A stretch of DNA of 7,015 bases from an uncultured Oscillospiraceae bacterium (GCA_905233595.1 CAJOFI010000044.1:1-7015), one strand, 5' to 3'. Shown: positions 1 through 6,543, numbered from the stretch's first letter. The notes: generated from the sequence alone by a model not told the origin. Made by a program: numbers and translations.

Positions 1-489
1 CGCCATTTTGCCGATGGCGCGGATGGGCATATTGTAGATGAAGGTGATGTTCAGGTCCGGCTCACCCTTGGCGATGCTCTTTTGCAGCATGGAATCCATC
101 ACCTTCCACACGAGGCGCGCTTTGAGGCTCTTGGCGTAGTAGAGCTGGGCGATGGCGTCGTTGGGCTGGATGGTGCCCGCCCAGTGGCCGTCGGGGATGT
201 CGTGGCCGAGGAGCGTCTCAAACTCCGCGTCGGAGACGGCCTTGATATTGCCGCTGGCGTAGCTCGGGAGCTTGGAGAGATCCTCGCAGGCGGGAGCGTC
301 CGTGCCCTTGACGTTCACCATGCCGGAGAGCTTCACGTCCTCCACGTTTGCGCAGATCTGGATCTCATACGCGCCGCCGTCGATCTCGAACCTGCCGGTC
401 TTGTCGTTCCAGTAGCGGAAGGCCTTGTCGTCAAGCGGGATGGTGACGGTCTTGCTCTCGCCCGCCTTGAGGAAGACCTTTTGGAAGCC
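1..489 (-). pseudogene. C-terminal part of the same GH3, out of frame, runs off the left edge
   Basis: This 163-codon stop-free stretch has no start codon or ribosome binding site of its own. It continues the upstream GH3 in a different frame. It opens with GFQKVFLKAGESKTVTI, the second half of the fibronectin-III-like domain, which runs to about GAYEIQI. A C-terminal tail follows (SYASGNIKAVSDAEFETLLG, then ITFIYNMPIRAIGKMA). The tail type is common in Firmicutes GH3 enzymes of roughly 750-800 residues, so I expect a few tens of residues beyond the window. Only four bases separate Gln579 of the upstream frame from the first Gly here. Comparable GH3 proteins, including the neighbouring one at 2357-5254, have about 17-19 residues at this place. 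Without a translational bypass this part is not made, so the protein would lack a complete third domain. It could be a genuine pseudogene or an assembly error; the sequence alone does not decide. Confidence 0.82.
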
Positions 490-2230
490 CTAGCTGCGCG
501 ACCTCGGCGCCGTCCACCTTGCCGGTGTTCGTGAGCGTGAAGGCGGCCTCCTTGTCGCTGACCTTGAGGTCGGAGTAGGCAAAGCTCGTGTAACTCAGGC
601 CGAAGCCGAAGGGGAAGAGCACGGGCACCTTCGCGGTGTCGTAGTAGCGGTAGCCCACGTACAGACCCTCGCGGTACTCCACCGTGCGCTCCTTGGCCGG
701 GAAGTAGGGGGCGCTGGAGCAGTCCTCGTACTTGTAGGGGTAGCTCTCGGAGAGCTTGCCGGAGGGGTTTACCTCGCCGAGGATGACCTTGAGCACAGCG
801 CTCGCGCCCGCCTGCCCGCAGAGGTAGCCGTGCACCATGGCCTTGCAGCGGTCGATCCAGGGCATCTCCACCGAGGAGCCGGCGGACATGACGATGATGA
901 CGTTGGGGTTTGCGTCGGAGACGGCCTTTAAGGTCTCGATCTGGCAGTCGGGGATCGCGAGGGTCGAGCGGTCAAGCCCTTCGCTCTCGCTGATCTCGTC
1001 GAGGCCGAGGTAGAGCAGCACGTAGTCGGCCTTCTTCGCAAGCTCGGCGGCCTTCTGCATCATGGCGGCGTCGGGCGCGCCGTGCCTCGGGTAACCGGCC
1101 TCAAAGCCGATGACGTTCAGGTCGAAGTTTCCGATCACGCCCATGGTGTGGTCGAGCTTCGTGCAGTTGACGACGGAGGAGCCCGCGCCCTGGTAGCGCG
1201 CCTTCTGGGCAAACTCGCCGATCACGGCGACCTTGCTGCCCTTCTTGAGCGGCAGGATATTATTTTCGTTCTTGAGCAGGACGATCGACTGCTCGCTCGC
1301 CTTCTGCGCGAAGGCGTGGTGGGCGTCCACGTCAAAGGGCTTGCCCTTGAGGGGGTTGACCGCCTTGCGGGTGGAGAGCATCACGTCCAGCAGCTCATCG
1401 ACGCGCACGTCCACCTCGTCCTCGCTGATGCGGCCCTCGTACACGGCCTGCATGAGCTGGCGGGGGCTGTCGCCGCCGGTGGAAGGCATTTCGAGGTGGC
1501 TGCCCGCGCGGACGCCGTCGGTGAAGTCGTTGCAGGCGCCCCAGTCGGACACGACGAAGCCGTCAAAGCCCCAGGTATTCCGCAGGATCTCCTGCAGGAG
1601 ATGCTCGTTTTCGTTGGCGTAGACGCCGTTTACCATGTTGTAGGAGGACATGATGGACTTGGGATGTCCCTCGGTGACGGCGATCTCAAAGTTGGTGAGG
1701 TAGATTTCGCGGAGTGTCCGCTCGTCCATGACGGAGTTGGAGGCCATGCGTCTCAGCTCCGTGTTGTTCGCGGCAAAGTGCTTGGGGCAGGCGGAGACGC
1801 CGTTTGCCTGAATGCCGCGGATGTAGCCCGCGGCCATCTTGCCCGCGAGATAGGGGTCTTCGGAGAAATACTCGAAGTTTCTGCCGCAGAAGGGGCTGCG
1901 CTTCACATTCAGCCCGGGGCCGAGCAGCACGCACACGTCCTGGCTGGCCGCCTCCTCACCCAGCATTTTGCCGAGCTCCTCGCCCAGCGCGGGGTCCCAG
2001 GAGTTGGCCATCGTGGCGGCGGTGGGATAGCAGGTCGCGGGAAGGGAGCCGTTTAAGCCGAGCTGGTCGCCCGCGCCCTCCTGCTTGCGGATACCGTGGG
2101 GGCCGTCGGAGAGGGTCATGCTCTCGATGCCGAGGCGCTTGACGCTCTGGGTCTGCCAGAAGTCGCGCCCGGAGAGCAGATGCGCCTTCTCCTCCAGCGT
2201 CATCTGTTTGATAAGATCCTGATGTTTCAA
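431..2230 (-). CDS. GH3 beta-glucosidase-type hydrolase, main part, broken by frameshift near 490
   Basis: Glycoside hydrolase family 3, conventional order, probably a cytosolic retaining beta-glucosidase or related exo-enzyme. The TIM-barrel domain covers about residues 10-290: SDGPHG (41-46), GRNFEYFSEDP (117-127), KHFAANN (150-156) and the nucleophile motif SDW, with Asp229 as the likely nucleophile. The alpha/beta sandwich domain covers about 310-545, with acid/base candidates Glu415 or Glu417 in a SESEGLDR stretch and VNPSGKL at 488-493. A fibronectin-III-like domain starts near 553 (TNTGKVDGAEVAQ). There is no signal peptide or membrane segment. The start is TTG, chosen because residues 2-12 match the family's usual opening (a KHQDLIKQMTLEEK type start) and AAAGGAGG lies about 11 nt upstream. 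After Gln579 the reading frame leaves the family sequence and ends about 20 residues later in unrelated sequence. The true continuation is in another frame at 1-489. No clear own promoter; it lies behind the 965-residue GH3 on the same strand. Family call firm; substrate not determinable. Confidence 0.88.
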   Translation of the reverse strand: MKHQDLIKQMTLEEKAHLLSGRDFWQTQSVKRLGIESMTLSDGPHGIRKQEGAGDQLGLNGSLPATCYPTAATMANSWDPALGEELGKMLGEEAASQDVCVLLGPGLNVKRSPFCGRNFEYFSEDPYLAGKMAAGYIRGIQANGVSACPKHFAANNTELRRMASNSVMDERTLREIYLTNFEIAVTEGHPKSIMSSYNMVNGVYANENEHLLQEILRNTWGFDGFVVSDWGACNDFTDGVRAGSHLEMPSTGGDSPRQLMQAVYEGRISEDEVDVRVDELLDVMLSTRKAVNPLKGKPFDVDAHHAFAQKASEQSIVLLKNENNILPLKKGSKVAVIGEFAQKARYQGAGSSVVNCTKLDHTMGVIGNFDLNVIGFEAGYPRHGAPDAAMMQKAAELAKKADYVLLYLGLDEISESEGLDRSTLAIPDCQIETLKAVSDANPNVIIVMSAGSSVEMPWIDRCKAMVHGYLCGQAGASAVLKVILGEVNPSGKLSESYPYKYEDCSSAPYFPAKERTVEYREGLYVGYRYYDTAKVPVLFPFGFGLSYTSFAYSDLKVSDKEAAFTLTNTGKVDGAEVAQLGLPKGLPQGGREQDRHHPA

Positions 2231-2261
2231 GGCGGGTTCTTCCTCCTTTATGTCTGAATAC

Positions 2262-2274
2262 GTCGCGAAGCGAC
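2262..2274. repeat. Small perfect hairpin in the leader of the left GH3
   Basis: GTCGC and GCGAC form a 5-bp perfect inverted repeat around a GAA loop (UUC loop on the minus-strand transcript). It sits 13-25 nt upstream of the AAAGGAGG ribosome binding site of the TTG-start GH3 gene. It is too short and lacks a T-run, so it is not a terminator. It may be part of a dispersed intergenic repeat together with the larger hairpin at 2297-2337, or a minor leader structure. Function unknown. Confidence 0.35.
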
Positions 2275-2296
2275 TCGATGATGTCTCATTGGGAAA

Positions 2297-2337
2297 GGGG
2301 CTGTCACTGTCCCCATGTGGAGAACGGCGACAGCCCC
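2297..2337 (-). terminator. Two-tier hairpin between the two GH3 genes, possible weak terminator or intergenic repeat
   Basis: A perfect 9-bp stem (GGGGCTGTC with GACAGCCCC) encloses 23 nt. On the minus strand the enclosed part can form a second stem, UCUCC with GGGGA including one G-U pair, around an ACAU loop. It begins 20 nt past the TGA stop of the 965-residue GH3. Only a short TTTCCC follows on the minus strand, so termination would be weak and some read-through into the next GH3 gene is plausible. The compact two-tier shape in an intergenic gap also fits a REP-like dispersed element. No other copy lies in this window. Confidence 0.42.
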
Positions 2338-2356
2338 GGTTATGCTATTGCAGGAC

Positions 2357-5254
2357 TCAAGCTTTCTTGGTCTTGAGGAACTTCTTGATGCTCAGGAACT
2401 CCAGAACCGCGCAGAGCACGATCACCGCGGCGAGGATCACGTTCTTGACGATCTCCCACTTGGCGGTGCCGCCGTTGATGCCGTTTGCATAGGCGCGGCT
2501 GTTGGCGGTCGTGTAGAGGATGTTCTTGCTGGCCTGGCGCATCGCGAGCACGGAGGTGGCGCTCGTCGTGTCGCTGACCTTGGAGAAGTCAGTCGCCTGC
2601 GGCGTGAGGCAGAAGTCGTTGCCGTTGCGGATCAGAATGTCGGCATCCTGATAGCCGTAGCCGCCGAAGTAGTCGGTCAGCACCATGCCGCGGAAGCCCC
2701 ATTCACCGCGCAGAACGGTGTTCTGCAGCTCGGTGGTGGCGGCGGCGTACTTGTTGCCGATGTAGTTGAAGGCGGACATGACGGCGTTGCAGTGGCCTTC
2801 CTTGACGGAGATCTCAAAGGGCTTGAAGTAGATCTCGCGCATGGCCTGCTCGTTGGACCAGGTGCAGAGCATGTCGGTGCGGTGCGTCTCCTGATCGTTC
2901 ATGGCGAAGTGCTTCATGAAGGCGTAGACGCCGCTCTCGGCCGCGCCGAGGATCGCGTTGGCAGCCATCTTGCCGGAGATGAAGCCGTCCTCGGAGTAGT
3001 ACTCGAAGTTACGGCCGGCAAAGGCGCTGCGGTGGATGTTCATCGCGGGGGCGTACCAGCCGGAGACGTCCATCTCGTCCGCCATCTCACCGATGGAGCG
3101 GCCGAATTCCTTCGCGAGCTCGGTGTTCCAGGTCGCCGCGATCACAACGCCGGCGGGGAAGCCGATGGAGGCCTTGCCGGTGAAGTTGTTGTTGAGGGAG
3201 GCGGGGCCGTCGCAGTCAACTTGCTGGGTCTTGCCGACGGAGGAGACGGCGACGCTCTGGTAGCCGCCGACGCCGATGAGGTTGACCATGTCGTCAACGC
3301 TGAGCTGGTCAAGCAGCTTCTCCCACTGGGGGTCGTCGTAAGCCTTGCCGCGCAGGTCGGCGAGGGTCAGGCCGTTCTGCGCGCCGGTGGTGGGCATCAC
3401 GTCGTTGGGATCGTTAAACTGCGTGGGGTCGTAGTTGGTGTGGTTGTAGAAGCCGGCCTTCGCGCTGTCGCTCATCTCGAAGTTGGTCGGCGCGGCGGTG
3501 GCTTCCTCGTAGTTTGCAAAGCTGTCGGCACGGGAGAGGTAGGTCAGGTCGCCGGCGGCGTAGTCGAACAGGGCGACAGCCGCGGTCTCATCGCTCGCGC
3601 GCTTGTTGTCAGCGCCGTAGACCACCTTGGAATCGACCTTGTAGATCTTGGAGTCGAGCTTGTTGTGAGAGTCGCTGTTGATGGAGATCTCGTAATCGCC
3701 GGCATCGAGCACGTAGGCCTTGGCGTTGAGATAGTCGAAGGAGGCCATATCCTCGACGCTGAAGGAGATCTTCACGGTCTCGCTCGCGCCGGGCTTGAGC
3801 TCGGAGGTCTTGGCGAAGGCGACGAGGTTGGCGACGGACTTCTCAATGCCGCCGTTGGTGTAGGGCGGGTTGAAGTAGACCTCGACCACGTCCTTGCCCG
3901 CGACGGAGCCGGTGTTCTTCACGGTCACGTCGAAGGAGATGGTGCCGTCCTTCTCGCTGATCTCGCCCATCGTCTGCTCAAAGCTGGTGTAGCTCAGGCC
4001 GTAGCCGAAGGGATAGACGACTTCCTTGTCGTAGTCGATCACGCCCTCGGCAGCCGCAGTCTCATACCAGCGGTAGCCGACGTAGATGCCTTCCACGTAG
4101 TTGACGAAGTTCGGGGTCACGGGGAAGCCGTAGCTCATCGGGGAGACGTCCGCCAGGTTGGTGTACTGGAACTCGCCGATGTTGTTGAAGCTGGGCGTTG
4201 CGGTCAGATCGGCAACGAAGGTGTCGATCGTGCGGCCGGAGGGATTGACCTTACCGGTGATGATGTTGCCCAGGGCGTTGAAGCCGGTCTGGCCGGGGCC
4301 GGGGGCGAGGATGACGGCCTTGATGCTCGGGTAGCTGTTGACCCAGCCGAGCTCCATGGCGTTGGAGGCGTTGATGACGACGATGACGTTGTCAAACTCC
4401 TTGGTGACGCGGTCGATCATCGCGAGCTCACGGGTGGTGGGCTCAAGATAATGCTTGGAGGCGTCCAGATCCTCGGGATACTCGCTGTAACGCAGACCGG
4501 TCTGGCTGAACATGGTGCCGTTGCCGTCGTCGTTGAAGGTATCCGGGACGTTGGGATCGAGGCTGGTGGGCAGGTCGGCGCCCTCGCCGCCGGAGCGGGC
4601 CAGCACGATCATCGCCGTGTCGGAGAAGGCCTTGGCATTGTCAAAGATACCGGCGCTCTCGTAGTCCGCGATGGTCGCTTCGGGAACCGTCCAGTCCTGA
4701 CCCATCATGCCGATGCCGGGACGCGCGCTGCGGAAGTCGGTATAGAACTTCACGAGCTCCTCGTTATAGGAGATGCCCGCGTTCTCCAGACCCTTGAGCA
4801 GGCTCACGGTCTCATACAGGCCGGACAGGGAGCCGGAACCGGTGCCGCCGTAGACGGGGTTGGTGGCGGACCAGCCGAAGGTGTTGAGCTTCACGTCGCC
4901 GGAGAGCGGCAGCAGGCCGTCGTTCTTGAGCAGGACGAAGCCCTCGTCCGCGATCTGTTCGCACAGATCCTGCGCTTTGGTGATGCTCTGCTCGGAGATG
5001 TCGCCGCCGTTGCTGAAGACCATGCTGACCATGCTGTACATCGGGCCGATCAGGATCGCGTTCACGATCAGCGCAACGATCAGCAGGCAGGCGATCCACG
5101 CGCTGCTGCGCACGAGCTTTTTGAGCGGTTTCTTGAATTTGACTGCCACAATCGTGAGAACGATTGCCAACGCCAGTACAACGCCGATGCCGATGAGATA
5201 GTTCTTCAGCAGGCCGATCGTTGTATAGACGTCGTTCATGTTGATGCCTAACAT
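2357..5254 (-). CDS. Membrane-anchored GH3 glycoside hydrolase with reversed domain order (965 aa)
   Basis: Family 3 hydrolase whose sandwich domain precedes the TIM barrel, as described for Ruminococcus albus and Butyrivibrio fibrisolvens beta-glucosidases. Two membrane helices lie near residues 16-40 and 53-80, joined by a basic loop (KFKKPLKKLVR). The sandwich domain is about 86-425, with GGEGADLP and likely acid/base Glu224. A fibronectin-III-like domain is about 436-526 (VTVKNTGSVAGKDVVEVYF). The barrel is about 645-890: DGPAS from 682, GRNFEYYSEDG from 747, KHF at 781-783, and TDY in place of the usual SDW with Asp861 as likely nucleophile. A third helix at about 933-955 is followed by a basic tail (KKFLKTKKA). 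The positive-inside rule puts all catalytic domains outside the membrane, held at both ends. Start: ATG with AGGAGGA six nt upstream; a start 14 codons earlier lacks such a site and would begin at the predicted transcription start. Likely role: trimming beta-glucosides or oligosaccharides at the cell surface. Substrate not determinable. Confidence 0.93.
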   Translation of the reverse strand: MLGINMNDVYTTIGLLKNYLIGIGVVLALAIVLTIVAVKFKKPLKKLVRSSAWIACLLIVALIVNAILIGPMYSMVSMVFSNGGDISEQSITKAQDLCEQIADEGFVLLKNDGLLPLSGDVKLNTFGWSATNPVYGGTGSGSLSGLYETVSLLKGLENAGISYNEELVKFYTDFRSARPGIGMMGQDWTVPEATIADYESAGIFDNAKAFSDTAMIVLARSGGEGADLPTSLDPNVPDTFNDDGNGTMFSQTGLRYSEYPEDLDASKHYLEPTTRELAMIDRVTKEFDNVIVVINASNAMELGWVNSYPSIKAVILAPGPGQTGFNALGNIITGKVNPSGRTIDTFVADLTATPSFNNIGEFQYTNLADVSPMSYGFPVTPNFVNYVEGIYVGYRWYETAAAEGVIDYDKEVVYPFGYGLSYTSFEQTMGEISEKDGTISFDVTVKNTGSVAGKDVVEVYFNPPYTNGGIEKSVANLVAFAKTSELKPGASETVKISFSVEDMASFDYLNAKAYVLDAGDYEISINSDSHNKLDSKIYKVDSKVVYGADNKRASDETAAVALFDYAAGDLTYLSRADSFANYEEATAAPTNFEMSDSAKAGFYNHTNYDPTQFNDPNDVMPTTGAQNGLTLADLRGKAYDDPQWEKLLDQLSVDDMVNLIGVGGYQSVAVSSVGKTQQVDCDGPASLNNNFTGKASIGFPAGVVIAATWNTELAKEFGRSIGEMADEMDVSGWYAPAMNIHRSAFAGRNFEYYSEDGFISGKMAANAILGAAESGVYAFMKHFAMNDQETHRTDMLCTWSNEQAMREIYFKPFEISVKEGHCNAVMSAFNYIGNKYAAATTELQNTVLRGEWGFRGMVLTDYFGGYGYQDADILIRNGNDFCLTPQATDFSKVSDTTSATSVLAMRQASKNILYTTANSRAYANGINGGTAKWEIVKNVILAAVIVLCAVLEFLSIKKFLKTKKA

Positions 5255-5296
5255 AGTTTTTCCTCCTATACAATATTTAGGCGTTGCGGTGAACAT

Positions 5297-5325
5297 ATTT
5301 TACCAAGGTTTTACCAATTTGTAAA
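5297..5325 (-). promoter_or_regulatory. Predicted sigma-A promoter of the membrane-anchored GH3
   Basis: On the minus strand a TTTACA -35 box (5325-5320) is separated by exactly 17 nt from a TAAAAT -10 box (5302-5297). Transcription would start near 5290, giving a leader of about 36 nt that carries the AGGAGGA site. The position, the spacing and the AT-rich setting in an otherwise GC-rich window support it. The spacer contains a direct repeat and the -35 box overlaps a short palindrome, so it is probably regulated. Confidence 0.68.
5298..5317. repeat. 9-bp direct repeat inside the GH3 promoter spacer
   Basis: TTTTACCAA occurs at 5298-5306 and again at 5309-5317, an 11-bp period or about one helical turn, so both copies face the same side of the DNA. 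They lie between and partly over the predicted -10 and -35 boxes of the minus-strand GH3 promoter. The second copy also belongs to a nearly perfect 14-bp palindrome at 5311-5324 (TTACCAATTTGTAA, six of seven pairs). A repressor bound here would block RNA polymerase. The binding protein is unknown. Confidence 0.45.
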
Positions 5326-5338
5326 ATACCGATTGTGC

Positions 5339-5410
5339 ATTTCAGTATTCGTCCGGCGCATAGTGGCGATTGTATTCCGGTCAGATTTGGCGAATATACT
5401 CCGCTGAAAT
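5339..5410. promoter_or_regulatory. Long interrupted inverted repeat between the divergent genes, putative LysR operator
   Basis: The left arm ATTTCAGTATTCG (5339-5351) is mirrored on the right by CGAATA (5391-5396) and CTGAAAT (5404-5410). All 13 positions match in order, but the right arm is split by 7 extra nt. The structure is centred between the two predicted promoters. The left arm lies about 49-61 nt upstream of the predicted GH3 start and the right arm about 58-77 nt upstream of the predicted lysR start, where LysR-type proteins typically bind. A pair of related direct half-sites (GTATTCGTCCGG at 5345-5356 and GTATTCCGG at 5372-5380) lies within it. Binding by the adjacent regulator is inference. 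Confidence 0.45.
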
Positions 5411-5432
5411 CGTGTGTTTTGCACAAAGCCAC

Positions 5433-5461
5433 TTGTTTTTCTTCCGTGCTTGTTTTATACT
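5433..5461 (+). promoter_or_regulatory. Predicted sigma-A promoter of the LysR-type regulator
   Basis: A TTGTTT -35 box (5433-5438) and a TATACT -10 box (5456-5461) are separated by 17 nt. Transcription would start near 5468, just ahead of the AAGGAGG ribosome binding site at 5472-5478, so the leader is very short. This placement also argues against the upstream in-frame ATG at 5414, which would lie before the promoter. Confidence 0.68.
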
Positions 5462-5485
5462 GAGGCCGAGGAAGGAGGGCTGCGC

Positions 5486-6313
5486 ATGATCGAGCTTGCC
5501 CAACTGAAGCAATTGATCCGCGTCTCGGAGGAGGGGACGATCTCCGCCGCTGCGGAGAGCCTGCACCTGTCCCAGCCGGCGCTGACGCGCTCGATGCAGC
5601 GGCTGGAGAACGAGCTTGGCGTCGCGCTTTTCGACCGCAAGCGCAACCGCACGGCGCTCAACGCCGTGGGCGAGATGGCGGTGGCGCGCGCCCGGGGCGT
5701 GCTCGACTCGGTGGAGGACATGGCGGAGGAGCTGCGGCAGTGCGCGGCGCGGCTGTCCACGATCGCGATCGGCTCCTGCGGCACCGCGCCGATGTGGGAT
5801 CTCGCGGCGGAGCTGGCCGAGCGCTTCCCGGACAGGACGCTCTCGACCGAGCTGGGGGATACGGACGCGCTGCTCGCGGGGCTGACGCACGGGCGCTACC
5901 GCCTGATCCTGACGGATCGCGCCGTAGAGCAGCCGGGGCTGCTGTGCCGGAAATACACGCAGGAGCAGCTCTGCGTCACCCTGCCGCCGGAGCACCCGCT
6001 GAGCACGCGCGCGTCGATCCGTCTGGAGGAGCTGGGCGAGGAGAGCATCCTCACCTTTCAGGATTACGGTATCTGGAAGCGCATCATCGAGAAGAACCCG
6101 CGCCCGCACTATCTGGTGCAGAGCGACCGCGCGACGCTTGCCGAGCTGGTGCGCGCCTCCAGGCTCCCCTGCTTCAGCTCCAATCTGACGGCGTTCCGCT
6201 TCCGCACCACGGTTGGCCGCGTCTCCGTCCCCCTCTCGGACGAGGATGCCTCGGTCACCTTCTACCTCTGCGCCCGCGAGAGCGACCAGGCGCTGTTTGA
6301 GCTTTTGTGTTAG
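5486..6313 (+). CDS. LysR-family transcriptional regulator (275 aa)
   Basis: LysR-type DNA-binding regulator. The N-terminal winged helix-turn-helix covers about residues 3-60: LKQLIRVSEEGTISAAAESL, then LSQPALTRSMQRLENELGV and LFDRKRNR, the standard signature. A linker helix runs to about 90. The effector-binding domain starts at STIAIGSCGT (91-100), where one expects the first beta strand of the substrate-binding fold, and runs to the end. At 275 residues it is somewhat shorter than the usual 290-310 of the family, with the shortfall in the C-terminal domain. Start: ATG with AAGGAGG seven nt upstream and the family's usual first residues directly after it. It is divergent from the membrane-anchored GH3, the classic arrangement for a LysR protein and its target, and the shared region holds operator-like repeats. 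By context it would sense a sugar or metabolite linked to beta-glucoside use, but the effector cannot be read from the sequence. Self-regulation is likely. Confidence 0.94.
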   Translation: MIELAQLKQLIRVSEEGTISAAAESLHLSQPALTRSMQRLENELGVALFDRKRNRTALNAVGEMAVARARGVLDSVEDMAEELRQCAARLSTIAIGSCGTAPMWDLAAELAERFPDRTLSTELGDTDALLAGLTHGRYRLILTDRAVEQPGLLCRKYTQEQLCVTLPPEHPLSTRASIRLEELGEESILTFQDYGIWKRIIEKNPRPHYLVQSDRATLAELVRASRLPCFSSNLTAFRFRTTVGRVSVPLSDEDASVTFYLCARESDQALFELLC

Positions 6314-6460
6314 GGAAACGCTGAATAAATCGTCTTCGGCGTCTTCCGGAAAATTTACGCTCTGATTTTGTCACTTTTTCTTGCAATACACAAAGTATTC
6401 CGGCGAAAAACTGCCTTCATCAGAACGCAAATTTTCTCGGGTGAAGCGTGAATATTGCAG

Positions 6461-6497
6461 AAAAATCGGGCGAAGACCTTGTGCGTCTTCGCCCGAT
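6461..6497 (-). terminator. Strong intrinsic terminator for the surface-protein gene
   Basis: ATCGGGCGAAGAC (6465-6477) and GTCTTCGCCCGAT (6485-6497) form a perfect 13-bp stem around a 7-nt loop. Read on the minus strand the stem ends in a run of five T (6465-6461). It lies about 87 nt past the TAA of the minus-strand gene ending at 6584. On the plus strand only GGCTTTA follows, so it would be a poor terminator for the converging lysR gene, although its stem could still slow transcription from that side. Confidence 0.85.
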
Positions 6498-6528
6498 GGC
6501 TTTATGGGAGTTTCAATTGTGCCGCGCG

Positions 6529-6543
6529 TCTCCCGGAGGGAGA
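6529..6543. repeat. Small hairpin between surface-protein stop codon and its terminator
   Basis: TCTCCC and GGGAGA form a 6-bp perfect stem around a GGA loop. There is no T-run on either strand, so it is not a terminator. It would lie in the 3' untranslated part of the minus-strand transcript. The rest of the 6314-6583 gap shows no gene: short open frames there have no ribosome binding site or recognisable protein. It also has a weak AT stem at 6385-6399. Confidence 0.3.

Noticed and set aside
82..534. A 150-codon plus-strand open frame over the GH3 C-terminal fragment
   Set aside because: Complement of a real coding stretch, low-complexity Val/Gly/Ala/Leu/Asp composition, no start signal.
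1082..2056. A 324-codon open frame on the plus strand opposite the left GH3
   Set aside because: Same codon register as the GH3 gene and same shadow composition; its stop is the complement of the TTA codon for Leu59 of the GH3. No ribosome binding site or family motif.
2315..5251. A 978-codon open frame on the plus strand opposite the membrane-anchored GH3
   Set aside because: It is in exact codon register with the GH3 gene, so it merely reflects avoidance of TTA, CTA and TCA in the real gene. It is rich in Val, Gly, Ala, Asp and His, has no ribosome binding site, and its stop is the complement of the GH3 Leu2 codon.
5414..5488. An upstream ATG at 5414 as the lysR start
   Set aside because: It lies upstream of the predicted promoter and lacks a ribosome binding site. 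The ATG at 5486 has AAGGAGG at correct spacing and begins the usual LysR N-terminus.
5381..6109. A 242-codon minus-strand open frame over lysR and its promoter
   Set aside because: Arg/Ala/Leu-rich antisense shadow of the lysR gene with no ribosome binding site. It would also cover the regulatory region.
6311..6340. AT-rich segment directly after the lysR stop as a possible insertion-sequence end
   Set aside because: No matching inverted end, target duplication or transposase fragment is visible in the window.
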